From: JALZEG01 sp046263255
GTDB taxonomy: Bacteria > Actinomycetota > CADDZG01 > WHSQ01
Length of the DNA stretch: 64,000 nt
NCBI GenBank assembly: GCA_046263255.1
Contig: JBHELD010000006.1
Coordinates: forward strand, 62,001-126,000
Direction: 5' to 3'
Below the pieces are notes generated by a model. The model was not told the DNA's origin, did no database searches, and was given only the letters and a program-made list of their open reading frames with translations. A program made the position numbers and the translations under genes. Shown one piece after another: positions 33,889 through 43,098 of the stretch; position 1 is the first letter of the stretch, and every line of letters starts with the position of its first letter.

Positions 33889-34822
33889 ACCCCAGAGCCT
33901 CCATCGTCGGGCGGAGCAGCGGTACGACCGCCTCGATCTCCGCGGGGTTCTCCTTCCGCCACTTCCCGCGCTCCGGCGGCGTGACGACGTTCACCGGCGT
34001 CGTCCGCACCGCAGCCGCCTGCGCGCGAAGCGCATCGTCGTGGGCGACGCCGAGGAAGTCGGCGACGCGGCCCACTTCGTCCTCCGGCGAGTCGACGAGG
34101 TCCTCGTACCGCACGCGCACCGCGCGGCCCCCGACGGCGGCGAGGTCGCGCCGCGCGAGGTCGTTGGAGGCGACCCACTGGCGCGCGCAGACGACCTCGA
34201 GCGGCCCGGCGGCGTCGTCGCGCCATCCCGGGTAGAGGACGAACTTCCACCACTGCGGGTCGACGCCGGGGATCGAATGGGGCTCGGGCAGGCGGTACGT
34301 CCGGTAGCGCGGCGTCCTCCACGCGTTCAGCAGCGAGTTGACGTTCTCGCGGCCGTCGCGGACGAGGTGGACGTAGCGCGCGTCGGGGAACAGCGCGTCG
34401 ACGAACGACACGCGCAGCGCGTTGCGCGGCGTCTTGTCGATCAGCCGCCTGCGCGCGCCGGCCACGAGGAAGAACGACCTCCTGATGCGCGCCGCGGCCT
34501 CCGGCTCGACGTCCGCGGCCGTCAGCACGTTCGAGCTCCAGCCGCGCAGAGCCGGGTGGTAGTCCGCCTCCCACACCTCGTGCGCCTCGCCGGGCCAGTG
34601 GGCGAACGCCGGAGCCGCCCGCAGCACCGAGTACAGCAGCGAAGTCCCGGAGCGCGGCGCGCCGATGACGAACACCGGCCGGTCGAGGCGCCGCCCGGCC
34701 AGGTACGCCGGGAGGTGGGCGGCCTGCCGCGCGCGCAGCACGGCGCGGTTGAGATGGTCGCGCGGCCCGGGATCGAAGTTGGTCCTCAGCGTCTTGCGCA
34801 GCGCGCGGCGGTCGGACGTCAT
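33878..34822 (-). CDS. Sulfotransferase family protein
   Basis: 314 residues, cytoplasmic. FVIGAPRSGTSLLYSVL (~52-68) is the 5'-phosphosulfate loop and YVHLVRDGRENVNSLL (~156) the 3'-phosphate motif; VRVRYEDLVDSPEDEV follows. It transfers sulfate from PAPS, probably to the glycan made by the neighbouring flippase/ligase system. It is distinct from the sulfotransferase at 29561. ATG 34822 has no SD but a TAGGCT hexamer 9 nt upstream. Confidence 0.87.
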   Translation of the reverse strand: MTSDRRALRKTLRTNFDPGPRDHLNRAVLRARQAAHLPAYLAGRRLDRPVFVIGAPRSGTSLLYSVLRAAPAFAHWPGEAHEVWEADYHPALRGWSSNVLTAADVEPEAAARIRRSFFLVAGARRRLIDKTPRNALRVSFVDALFPDARYVHLVRDGRENVNSLLNAWRTPRYRTYRLPEPHSIPGVDPQWWKFVLYPGWRDDAAGPLEVVCARQWVASNDLARRDLAAVGGRAVRVRYEDLVDSPEDEVGRVADFLGVAHDDALRAQAAAVRTTPVNVVTPPERGKWRKENPAEIEAVVPLLRPTMEALGYAL

Positions 34823-34831
34823 CGGCGCGCC

Positions 34832-34837
34832 AGCCTA
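34832..34837 (-). promoter_or_regulatory. Candidate -10 hexamer (TAGGCT)
   Basis: Minus-strand TAGGCT lies 9 nt before ATG 34822, just past the flippase stop. It is consistent with a leaderless transcript for the sulfotransferase gene. Confidence 0.35.
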
Positions 34838-34838
34838 G

Positions 34839-36428
34839 TCAGCGTCCCCGGCCCCGGAACGCACGCTCGCGTATGCGGTCGAGCACCATGCGCTCCTCGG
34901 GATCGACTCCCAGGAGCCTGAGCACGAAGAAGTACAGGACCGCGGCGAGCGCGACGCCGGTCCAGTCCAGCCACAATGCGTCGCCCGGGATCGCCCGCCA
35001 CGCCAGGAGGGCCGCCGCCCCCGCCAGCGTGGCGACCACCGGTTTGAAGAACGACCGGCCGAACGGCTGGACGCCGACGAGGATCTTCGCCTCGACCACG
35101 CGTGCGGTGTTGACGAGCGCGGTCACGACCGCGTCGACGACCGCCATCCCGGCGACGCCGTGGCGCGGCACGAAAAGCGCGCCGAGACCGAGGTAGAGCG
35201 CGACCCCGGCGGCGGAGTTCACGAGGTTCACGCCCGGCCGCCCCGTCATCGACAGGACGTACCCGGTCGGCCCGGTCCCGGTGTAGAAGAGGTTGCCGGC
35301 GGCCAGGATCGCCACCGCGGCCGCGGCCCCCTGGGCCTTGGGGAAGAACGACCCGAGGAGGAGGTCGGGAACGATCATCAGCGCCGCGAACACCGGGAAC
35401 GAGAACGTCGCGATCCAGCGGTTGATCGTCTGGTAGAGCGACTCGAGGCGGTCGATCGCGCCCTTCTCGTGCAGGTCGGAGACGACCGGCGCCCAGATGT
35501 TCACGATCCCGCCGAGGAACACCGTGCCGGGACCCTGCAGCGAGAGCGCCGCGGCGAACAACGTCACGGCGACGTCGCCCGAGTACGCGCCGAGCACGAG
35601 CACGCCGAGCCCCAGCGACTGGACCCCGAGCAGAGACGCGCCACCTTGCGGGAGCGCGAAACGCACCATCTTCCCCACCGGTGCGGCGGGCGCCGCCGCG
35701 CGCTCGGCCGGCGTCATCATCCTCACGAAGTACCAGCCGGCCACGAGCGCGGCGAGCGCGACGCTGGCCATCAGCGTCGCGAGGGCTGCGGCCGCCTGGA
35801 AGCCCGCGATCAGCAGCGCGACGCCGAGGACGAAGCGGATCGCGGGCTGCACGACGTTGCCGGCGACGACCGAGGGGACCATCGTCTTGTACGCCTGCGT
35901 GCAGTAGCGCAGCACCTGCAACAGCGCGAACAGGGGGACGTAAGGGGCCACGAGGCGGAACAGCGCGGCCAGCTCCGGGCGGCTCTCGCCGACGCCGGGG
36001 AAGCGGTCCGCGAGGACGCCCGCGCCGGCCAGGAGGGCGACGACGACCACGGCCGAGCCGGTCAGCGCGCCGGCGATGCCGACACGCGCCGCGCCGCGGA
36101 CGCCGGGGTGGTCGCCCGTCGCGCGCGCTTTCGTGATGAACCGCATCGCGGCGTAGTTGAAGCCCGCGAGCCCGAGCTGCGCGGCGATGCCGGCGACCTG
36201 CGCGACGACTCGGTAGACGCCGTACCCGGCGCGGCCCATCAGCTGGATCGCAACGGCCGTGAAGAAGAAGCTCAGCCCTCGCTGCGTGACCTGCCCGACG
36301 ATCTGGATCGCGCCGCCCTTCGCGACGGTGCGCACGTCCGCGGCCACCTCGCGGGACAGCCCCTCGTCGCCGGGCACCGGCTGCTCGCCGGCGCGGCCCC
36401 CGGTTGCGGGATCCCGGGGCTCGGTCAA
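34839..36428 (-). CDS. Wzx-type lipid-linked oligosaccharide flippase
   Basis: 529 residues. A hydrophilic N-terminus (~1-40) is followed by about 14 predicted membrane helices in the polysaccharide-export branch of the MOP superfamily; the first part reads VAKGGAIQIVGQVTQRGLSF, typical of Wzx/RfbX proteins. It moves polyprenyl-diphosphate-linked repeat units across the membrane. Start TTG 36428 overlaps the ligase stop (TTGA), implying translational coupling, and no separate SD is evident. Confidence 0.88.
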   Translation of the reverse strand: MTEPRDPATGGRAGEQPVPGDEGLSREVAADVRTVAKGGAIQIVGQVTQRGLSFFFTAVAIQLMGRAGYGVYRVVAQVAGIAAQLGLAGFNYAAMRFITKARATGDHPGVRGAARVGIAGALTGSAVVVVALLAGAGVLADRFPGVGESRPELAALFRLVAPYVPLFALLQVLRYCTQAYKTMVPSVVAGNVVQPAIRFVLGVALLIAGFQAAAALATLMASVALAALVAGWYFVRMMTPAERAAAPAAPVGKMVRFALPQGGASLLGVQSLGLGVLVLGAYSGDVAVTLFAAALSLQGPGTVFLGGIVNIWAPVVSDLHEKGAIDRLESLYQTINRWIATFSFPVFAALMIVPDLLLGSFFPKAQGAAAAVAILAAGNLFYTGTGPTGYVLSMTGRPGVNLVNSAAGVALYLGLGALFVPRHGVAGMAVVDAVVTALVNTARVVEAKILVGVQPFGRSFFKPVVATLAGAAALLAWRAIPGDALWLDWTGVALAAVLYFFVLRLLGVDPEERMVLDRIRERAFRGRGR

Positions 36429-38101
36429 GCCGCGGGCGCGGGACGGCGGCGGAACGGCAGCACCGAGACGGGCAGCGAGAGGCCCACGGCGGTCGCGAGC
36501 CCGACGATCAACGAGACGACCAGCGTGTAGATCGGCTCGACGTAGAGGCTCAGGATCACGCCGTGCGCGGCGGCGATCGCGACCGCCCACGCCACGGCCG
36601 ATGCCAGATCGCGCTCCCGCCCCTGTCTCGTCCGCGCGGCGGCACGGGCGTGCAGGGCCGCTAGGACGTACAGCGCGAGGATCCCAAGCGCTCCCGGGAC
36701 GCCCGTCCGGAACAGGTAGTTGAGGTACGTCGAGTGCGTGCCGGCGCGCGGGACGTAGCGCGTGCCCTCCTTGACCGTCCCGGACTCCGTGCGCGGCTTC
36801 TCCGTCGCGTAACCGAGCAGCACGTGGACGCCACCGAGGTTGTCGAGCGTCTCCCGGTAGAGGTCGTCACGCGTGTTCACGCTCGCTCCCCCGCCGGCGC
36901 GGCCGGTCAGCGGGTCCACCTTGTACTTCACGAGGAACACGGCGGTGAGGACCGCGGCTCCGGCGACGACCGCGGCCACGACCTGCAGCTTGCGGCGCCG
37001 GTCGAGCGGGCCGTCGACGAGCAGGTAGACCGCGCCGATCGCGATCGCCCCCCACGCCCCCCGGGCGAGCGAGAACCCCGCGCCGAGCAGGCAGGCCGCG
37101 ATCCCCGCTCGACCCAGGATCCTCCGCCGCCGGTCGTCCCCCCAGGCGAGGAAGAACGCGAACGGGAGCAACGCCGCGGACGCGCCCGCGTACGTCAGGG
37201 CGTTGCGCGGGAACGAGCGCATGCGCGGCACGGTGTTCGCGGGGGCAAGTCCCACGTTGTCGTAGAGGAGGGTCACGCCGGCGCCGGCGAGGTCCGCTTC
37301 GTGGGCGCGCGCAGATCCCTCGAACCGAACCACGAGGCTGTTCTCGTACGCCTGGAACTTCGGCCGAAAGACCTCGAACGGCGGCAGCTCGGGGTTGACC
37401 CCGGCGACCTTCGCGACCGCACGCCGCAGCTCGAGCGCCCCCGCGTTGACGGAGCGCGCGTACTTGATCATCCCGATGTTGTTCGGAAACGCGTCGACGC
37501 CGTACGCCGCCTCGACGCGCCGCCGCGCGCTCGAGTCCTGAAGGCTCTCGATCGGCACTCCGATCCACTGCAGGAACACAGCCACCGACAGCAGCACGAC
37601 GAACGCGACGAGACCCGACACGAGGTCCACGCGCGCCTCGTGCGTCACGAGCACGTCGACGACCATGAGCACGGCAGCGCTCGCGACGATCTGGATCCCG
37701 AGCAGCAACAGGAAGTGCTTGAAGTCGAGCGACGTGATCACGAGGACGCCGAGCGCGGTCCACACGACGAGGAAGACCGGGAGCCAGATCCACCGTCCGC
37801 CGCGGGGGAGCCGCCGCTCCTGCAGGAGCTGCAGCCCCCAACGGACGGAGACGGCCGTCCACCCCGCGAGGATCACGAACGGAAGCATGTCGACGAGCCA
37901 CCCCGCCACGCCCATGAACAGCGGCGAGACGAGCGCCCAAGGCAGCGGGAGCAGGAAGGCGAGGGCGACTGCGGCGACCGTGAACGACCAGAGCCCGACG
38001 ACGCCCGGCCCGACGCCGCCGATCAGCGACGCCACGAGCCCGACGACGAGGCCCGCGAGCGCGAGGCCCCACAGCGGGCGGGAACGCGTTTCTCTCGCCA
38101 C
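36425..38101 (-). CDS. O-antigen ligase/Wzy-type polymerase family protein
   Basis: 558 residues with ~12 membrane helices and a large external loop (~190-290). The Wzy_C/WaaL motif GTHSTYLNYLFRTGVPG (~460) carries the conserved His. Such proteins polymerise repeat units or ligate finished glycans outside the membrane. Together with the flippase and the initiating transferase at 12710 it makes a Wzx/Wzy pathway. GTG 38101 has no SD but a TAGCCT hexamer 6 nt upstream. Confidence 0.88.
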   Translation of the reverse strand: MARETRSRPLWGLALAGLVVGLVASLIGGVGPGVVGLWSFTVAAVALAFLLPLPWALVSPLFMGVAGWLVDMLPFVILAGWTAVSVRWGLQLLQERRLPRGGRWIWLPVFLVVWTALGVLVITSLDFKHFLLLLGIQIVASAAVLMVVDVLVTHEARVDLVSGLVAFVVLLSVAVFLQWIGVPIESLQDSSARRRVEAAYGVDAFPNNIGMIKYARSVNAGALELRRAVAKVAGVNPELPPFEVFRPKFQAYENSLVVRFEGSARAHEADLAGAGVTLLYDNVGLAPANTVPRMRSFPRNALTYAGASAALLPFAFFLAWGDDRRRRILGRAGIAACLLGAGFSLARGAWGAIAIGAVYLLVDGPLDRRRKLQVVAAVVAGAAVLTAVFLVKYKVDPLTGRAGGGASVNTRDDLYRETLDNLGGVHVLLGYATEKPRTESGTVKEGTRYVPRAGTHSTYLNYLFRTGVPGALGILALYVLAALHARAAARTRQGRERDLASAVAWAVAIAAAHGVILSLYVEPIYTLVVSLIVGLATAVGLSLPVSVLPFRRRPAPAA

Positions 38102-38107
38102 CCGCGC

Positions 38108-38113
38108 AGGCTA
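38108..38113 (-). promoter_or_regulatory. Candidate -10 hexamer (TAGCCT)
   Basis: Minus-strand TAGCCT ends 6 nt before GTG 38101 of the ligase gene, which has no SD. It is a probable leaderless promoter. Confidence 0.4.
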
Positions 38114-38121
38114 CCGGGCGC

Positions 38122-40164
38122 TCAGCCCGAGACGGCGGAGCGGCGACCGCGCAGGAAAAGCAGGCCGCCGGCGATCACCGCGACGACGTACGCGGCCCAT
38201 TCGAGACCGGCGCCGAATGGAGCCCGGGCGACGGCGAGCACCACCACGCCCGCGAGAGCGAGGACGGCCGCTGCAAGCGCGGGGACGAGCCCCAGGGCGT
38301 CGCTCAGGCGCGCCGCGGGGAACACGGCCTTCATGACGAGCCACCCCGGCACCGCGAGCAGCGCCAGCAGCGCCAGCATCACGAAGACCCGCAGGATCGA
38401 CGCGTCGTCCTCGGACCGGGGGTCGCCCGGTAGCGCGGCGGGCGCCTCCCCCGGCGAGGCCAGCGGCTCCAGGGTCTCGCCGCGCGCGATCCAGACAACC
38501 GCGTCCCCGACGTCAACGGCCTCGTCCGACCTGGCCACGAGCTCCGCGTTCGCGCCGCTGGCGTTGAACACGCCCGGGACGACGATGACCGGCTCGCGCT
38601 CGGTCTGCGCGTTGACCTGCCGCACGTCCTCGAGCGACTCGGCCGACAGGTCGCGGTAGTAGTCGTCCCCGCCGCGGTCGGTCGGCTCCCCGGCGAGGTA
38701 GGAGTCGAGCGAGCCGAGGTAATAGGAGGTCAGATCCTGCATCTCGCCGGGAACGGCGTAGCGCGTCACGTTGCCGGCGAGCTTCGCGAACCCGTAGATG
38801 CGGACCTCCTCGGGAGCGGCGTCGTCCACCACGAACACCACCGGCGTGTCCGGAGGAAGGTTCGACAGCGCGGCGCGCACCGGCTGGAGCTCCTGCTGTT
38901 GCGCCGGCTTTAGCCACGCGTCCGTCTCGTCGTTCCAGTGCGACTGCTCGAGCCCCGTGCTGAAGTTCGTGCCGATCACGAGCCCGAGGGCGACGATCCC
39001 GACGAGCGCCAGCCTCGCGATGCCGGGGCCCTTCGAGATCCCTATGAACCACCGCGCCGCGAAGTAGATGCCCACGCCGACGAGAAGGATCCACGCGAGC
39101 GTCGTGTTGAAGAACCGGTAGTAGGGATAGGCGATGCCCGCGAGGAAACCGAAGACGCCGGCCAGCGGCGCGAGCCAGACGATCGCGGTGCGGGTGAGCT
39201 CGTCCTCGACGGCACGCCTCCCCGCGGCGAGCAGGCCGGCCGCGCCGATCAGGAACAGCGGGCCGTTCAGCGCCGGGCGCATGGCCGACAGCCAGCCCCC
39301 GAGGCGCGTCTTGAAGAAGTCGGCGTCCGCCGGAGGAGGCAGCGCGGCGTCGCTCAACGGCGCCGACTTGCCCCAGATCCCGACCTTCCAGATCAGATAC
39401 GTGACGACGACGGCAGCAAACGCCGAGACGAGCATCGGGCCGTCGTCCCGGATCACCGACCGCAGGTCGAGTCCGCGGAAGAGCCAGCGCGCTGCGGCCA
39501 TCGCGCCCAGCACGGCGCAGAAGATCACGAGCGTGGTCGGGTGCGTCAGCCCCGACAGCACGAGCAGGCCGGCGAACACGATGCGCGCCGGCCACGACCG
39601 GCGCGACGGCTCGATGAAGAACAGCGACGCGGCGAGGAAGAAGAGCGTCAGGACGTTGTCGAGGTACCCGCCGAACGGCGGCGTCAGCAGCAGGCTTGCC
39701 GAGCCGAGCGCGACTGCGTGGAAGATCAGAGGATCGCGCCGCTGCCTGTACGCGAAGCCCCCGAGCAGCAACGGGATCACCACGCGCAGACCGACGGCGA
39801 GCAGCGCCGTGGGCGTCAGCAGCGCGGCGCCGCCCATCTCCCGGAAGAACGACGCGATCACCGGCGTAGTCACGCGATAGCCGCCGGAGTACATGTCGAG
39901 CGGCCCGGTGACATCGAGCAGCGTCACGGGATCGTTCTCGATCAGCGCCTCCATGCGCCAGGAGTAGTACGCCGGGTCGTCGGCGGGGGCCGGACGACCC
40001 GGGTTCGACACGAACGTCCAGCCGAAGACGAGCAGCAGGATCGCGGCCGTGAGCAGCAACGCACCCGGGTGCGCCAGCCAGCGGTCGGCGCGGCCGCCCG
40101 AAGTGGGATCGGGCTGAGGCCGGACGCGCTCGGTCAAGGTCGAAGAAGCCATGGATCGCGGCAT
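38122..40164 (-). CDS. Large polytopic membrane protein, possible glycosyltransferase-like (unknown)
   Basis: 680 residues. Starts with a helix LLLTAAILLLVFGWTFV (~36-52), then an external segment beginning DDPAYYSWRMEALIEND, which resembles the first loop of GT-C transferases with an acidic pair. About ten further helices run to residue ~395, a soluble extracytoplasmic domain (~400-575) follows, and three C-terminal helices (~585-675). I cannot assign a named family; a GT-C glycosyltransferase or surface-glycan assembly protein is plausible from topology and neighbours. ATG 40164 follows the upstream stop by 1 nt; ATG 40152 is an alternative. Confidence 0.7.
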   Translation of the reverse strand: MPRSMASSTLTERVRPQPDPTSGGRADRWLAHPGALLLTAAILLLVFGWTFVSNPGRPAPADDPAYYSWRMEALIENDPVTLLDVTGPLDMYSGGYRVTTPVIASFFREMGGAALLTPTALLAVGLRVVIPLLLGGFAYRQRRDPLIFHAVALGSASLLLTPPFGGYLDNVLTLFFLAASLFFIEPSRRSWPARIVFAGLLVLSGLTHPTTLVIFCAVLGAMAAARWLFRGLDLRSVIRDDGPMLVSAFAAVVVTYLIWKVGIWGKSAPLSDAALPPPADADFFKTRLGGWLSAMRPALNGPLFLIGAAGLLAAGRRAVEDELTRTAIVWLAPLAGVFGFLAGIAYPYYRFFNTTLAWILLVGVGIYFAARWFIGISKGPGIARLALVGIVALGLVIGTNFSTGLEQSHWNDETDAWLKPAQQQELQPVRAALSNLPPDTPVVFVVDDAAPEEVRIYGFAKLAGNVTRYAVPGEMQDLTSYYLGSLDSYLAGEPTDRGGDDYYRDLSAESLEDVRQVNAQTEREPVIVVPGVFNASGANAELVARSDEAVDVGDAVVWIARGETLEPLASPGEAPAALPGDPRSEDDASILRVFVMLALLALLAVPGWLVMKAVFPAARLSDALGLVPALAAAVLALAGVVVLAVARAPFGAGLEWAAYVVAVIAGGLLFLRGRRSAVSG

Positions 40165-40165
40165 C

Positions 40166-41773
40166 CTAACCGCAGTCCATCTCCGGCAGGACCGTCGCCG
40201 GGATCGCCAGCGCGAAGACGCGGTCCGACGCCGCGAGCCGGCCGGTTCCGCCGGGGTCGGGGTCGGGCTCGTTGTCCTCCACGCGATAGTCGCCCAGCCA
40301 GCGCGCGACCTCCGCCACCGCTACGTCCTCGCGCTCGAGCGCCTCGTCGTCCAGGAACACCTCGGTGGGCCACACCGCGTCCGCGACGGGACCGAACGCG
40401 GCGTCGATGTCCCGCTCCACCTCGTTCGGGTCGATCCCGAACCCGTCGACGGCCGCTGCGTCCGGCTGCTGCCCGTGGTCGGCGGTGACGATCACGACGT
40501 ACCGGCCGCGGCCCACCTCTGCGTCGAGCGCCGCCACGATCCGCCCCAGCTCCTCGTCGGTCGCGGCCAGCGAGTCGTGGACCTCCTCGGACGCCATGTT
40601 GAAGTAGTGCCCGACGCGGTCGATCTGCTTGTAGTTCGTGAACAGCAGGTCCGTCGTCCGGTCGTCGCCGTACCCGCCGTCGCGCAAGAGGTTGAGCAGC
40701 GCGTCCGTGTGGTACCGCACGAACGCCGGCGTCTCCTCGACCCGGTCGGGCGCGTCGAGGATCGCGTGCCCGCGCCACGAGCGGTCGATCGCTCCGTCGG
40801 CCGCGTCGAGGGCGTCGAGGTACGCGGCGAGACCCCTGGTCCGCACGACCTCGTCCGGCAGCGTGTAGTGCGCGTCGTTCGTGACCCACTCGTTCGTCTC
40901 GACGTTCAACCAGACCGCGTCGTCCCTGTCGCCGCCCGGTCGCTCGGCCCCCTTGCCGACCATCCCGAGGTGCCAGGGCTCGTAGCCGAGCATGCCGACG
41001 AGCGGGCGGTTGCCGTGGCGCTCGTCCCAGACCTCGGCGAACGCCGGGAGCTTCAGGAAGCGTGACGACGCCCCTTCCAGGAACGCGTCGACGACCTCGC
41101 CCTCCTCGTCGCGCACGGGCACGCCGGTGACTCCCGCCTTCCACGGATAGGACCCCGTCCCGAGCGTCGAATGCACCGCCGGGGTCACGCTGGGGGACGA
41201 GCCCACGGTTGCACGGGTGAACGAGACGCCGCGGCGCATCAGCCGCGCGAGGTTCGGCCAGTCCTCCGGCCACTGCCGCAGCGTGTTCCACCCGCCGCCG
41301 TCCCAGACGATCGTGACCACCAGCTGCGGCGGCCGCGCTCTCTGTCGCACGACCTCTTCGAGGACGTCGCCGTCCCCGGCGGGAAAGCGCGCACCGAGCA
41401 GCGCGGCGGTCGTCGGGGCTATGTCGGCGATCGTCGCCCGCGTGGCGGTGTCCCCGGTCGCCGGGACGATCCCGGGTCCGTAGAACACGAGCGGCACCTC
41501 CTGCAGGTAGGGCCACGGTCCCGAATGGCTCCAGCCGTCGCCGCCGCTCGCCATGTACGCGGGCGTCCTCGGCAGCAGCGAGATCTGTCCCGAGCGCGGC
41601 TCGTAGTAGCCGCGGCGGGTGCGCTGGAGCCACGCGCGCGGGAGCGCGCACGCCTGCGCGCGGAACGAGGGGACGGGGCCGAGCTCCACCTCCTCGTAGA
41701 CCTGCAGGCCGATGCCGGCGAGGGAGAGCGCGACGACGAGCGCGGTGAGGACGCCGGCGAGACGGCGGGTCAG
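40166..41773 (-). CDS. Membrane-anchored alkaline phosphatase-superfamily hydrolase, permuted order (paralogue D)
   Basis: 535 residues if started at CTG 41773. The anchor follows at once (RRLAGVLTALVVALSLAGIG, ~3-22). Cys42, displaced His83 in WSHSGPWPY, VPLVFYGPG, IADIAPTTAALLG; Asp158 in IVWDGGG, nucleophile Thr197 in PSVTPAVH, IDRVGH, TADHG; Cys534 is the penultimate residue. No ATG, GTG or TTG is available between the MFS gene interior and the anchor. CTG 41773 gives a CTGA overlap with the MFS stop, analogous to the TTGA and ATGA overlaps elsewhere, so CTG initiation is likely. Cotranscribed with the MFS carrier and paralogue E. Confidence 0.82.
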   Translation of the reverse strand: MTRRLAGVLTALVVALSLAGIGLQVYEEVELGPVPSFRAQACALPRAWLQRTRRGYYEPRSGQISLLPRTPAYMASGGDGWSHSGPWPYLQEVPLVFYGPGIVPATGDTATRATIADIAPTTAALLGARFPAGDGDVLEEVVRQRARPPQLVVTIVWDGGGWNTLRQWPEDWPNLARLMRRGVSFTRATVGSSPSVTPAVHSTLGTGSYPWKAGVTGVPVRDEEGEVVDAFLEGASSRFLKLPAFAEVWDERHGNRPLVGMLGYEPWHLGMVGKGAERPGGDRDDAVWLNVETNEWVTNDAHYTLPDEVVRTRGLAAYLDALDAADGAIDRSWRGHAILDAPDRVEETPAFVRYHTDALLNLLRDGGYGDDRTTDLLFTNYKQIDRVGHYFNMASEEVHDSLAATDEELGRIVAALDAEVGRGRYVVIVTADHGQQPDAAAVDGFGIDPNEVERDIDAAFGPVADAVWPTEVFLDDEALEREDVAVAEVARWLGDYRVEDNEPDPDPGGTGRLAASDRVFALAIPATVLPEMDCG

Positions 41774-43086
41774 CGGGCCGCTGCCGGAGCTTCCGCCGCC
41801 GTCCGTAGCAGCCCCGCGCTCTTGAACCAGGCCCCGAGGGCGGCGATCCCGGCGAGGAAGACGATGCCGGCCCCCGCGAGCAGGGCGCCCTTCACGTCGT
41901 CGCTCCACGCGATCTTCATGATCCCCGCGGCGAGGACCCAGGCGACGTTGTAGGCGATGTCGTACAGGGAGAACGCGCGGCCCCTGAAGTCCGCGCCGAG
42001 CGCCTCCTGCACCAGCGAGTCGAGCGAGATCTTCGCCAGGAAGAACCCGAGCCCCAAGAAGAACGCCAGCACGGCGACCGCGAGCTTCATCTCGAGCGCC
42101 CCGAGGATCCCGACCGCGAGCCCCGCTACGGTGGACGCCGCCAGGACGAGCTGCGCGGTCGAGCGCACGCGCTGCAACAGCTTGCTCGCGAAGAGAAAGC
42201 CGAGGGCCGCGCCGGCCGCCCCCGCGCCCCCGGTGAGGATCGCCACCTGCAGGTCGTCGTCGGCGAGCAGCTCGCGCGCGGTGAAGCCGATGCCGACGAG
42301 CGTGAAGCTCCACAGGAACCGCAGCCAGAAGTACGTGGTGATCGACGCGCCCGCCTTCGGCGTGCGGGCGACCTCGCGCAGGCCCTGTGCGATCGAGCGC
42401 GCCACGTGCGCCACCTCCGCCGCGAAGCTCGTCCGCGTCCTGTCCGGGTCCATCCGGCGCATCGCCAGCGGGAAGAGCGCCCCGAGCAGGTAGACCCCGA
42501 CGCCCAGCAGGACGATCGGCTCCGCGTCGACGTAGTTCTTCGCGACGAGCGCGATCCCGGCGCCGCCGAGTTGGAACAGCGCGCCGCCGAGCTGCGACAC
42601 CGCGTTCGCCTCGACGAGCGCCGGATCCTTTCCGTCCTCCGGATCCGCCCGCTCCCCCAAAGCTTCGGGGAGCGCGGCCGCCTTGGTCGCGAGCACCACC
42701 CTCGTCGAGCTGAGCGTCAGCAGGAACGCTCCGAACACGACGGCCTCCGGCAGGCCGTCCACTCCGGCGAGAGGGATGGCGAGGATCACGAGCGCGCGGA
42801 ACGCGTTCGCGGCGATCAGCAGGCTCCGCCGGTCCCAGCGGTCGATAACGACGCCCAGGAAGGGGCTGACGATCGTGTACGGGATGAACGTGTAGAGGGC
42901 GATCCGCAGCAGGTCGTCCGGGGACTTCGCACCCTCGAGGTCGAAGCCCTTCTGGCCCCCGAACACGATGCTCGCGGCGAGCGCGACCTGGACCAGCCCG
43001 TCACCTGCCTGCGCGAAGAACTGCGCGCCCATGAGCGCGCCGAAGTCGCGGTTGCGGAACAGAAGGGCGATGCCTCGTCTCAGCAC
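41770..43086 (-). CDS. MFS transporter
   Basis: 438 residues with 12 predicted membrane helices. The loop between helices 2 and 3 has GVVIDRWDRRSLL, the major-facilitator signature (GxxxDRxxRR). Helix-rich halves are joined by a cytoplasmic stretch (~210-230). It resembles drug/metabolite exporters of the MFS_3 type; substrate unknown. GTG 43086 has no SD and a TAGGGT hexamer 6 nt upstream. It lies between two exported phosphatase paralogues, perhaps to take up or export a product of their reaction (inference). Confidence 0.85.
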   Translation of the reverse strand: MLRRGIALLFRNRDFGALMGAQFFAQAGDGLVQVALAASIVFGGQKGFDLEGAKSPDDLLRIALYTFIPYTIVSPFLGVVIDRWDRRSLLIAANAFRALVILAIPLAGVDGLPEAVVFGAFLLTLSSTRVVLATKAAALPEALGERADPEDGKDPALVEANAVSQLGGALFQLGGAGIALVAKNYVDAEPIVLLGVGVYLLGALFPLAMRRMDPDRTRTSFAAEVAHVARSIAQGLREVARTPKAGASITTYFWLRFLWSFTLVGIGFTARELLADDDLQVAILTGGAGAAGAALGFLFASKLLQRVRSTAQLVLAASTVAGLAVGILGALEMKLAVAVLAFFLGLGFFLAKISLDSLVQEALGADFRGRAFSLYDIAYNVAWVLAAGIMKIAWSDDVKGALLAGAGIVFLAGIAALGAWFKSAGLLRTAAEAPAAAR

Positions 43087-43092
43087 CGGCGC

Positions 43093-43098
43093 ACCCTA
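43093..43098 (-). promoter_or_regulatory. Candidate -10 hexamer (TAGGGT) overlapping a stop codon
   Basis: The TAG stop of paralogue E (43098-43096) forms the first half of TAGGGT, 6 nt before GTG 43086 on the minus strand. The same arrangement is seen at 20122 and 11004. Confidence 0.35.
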
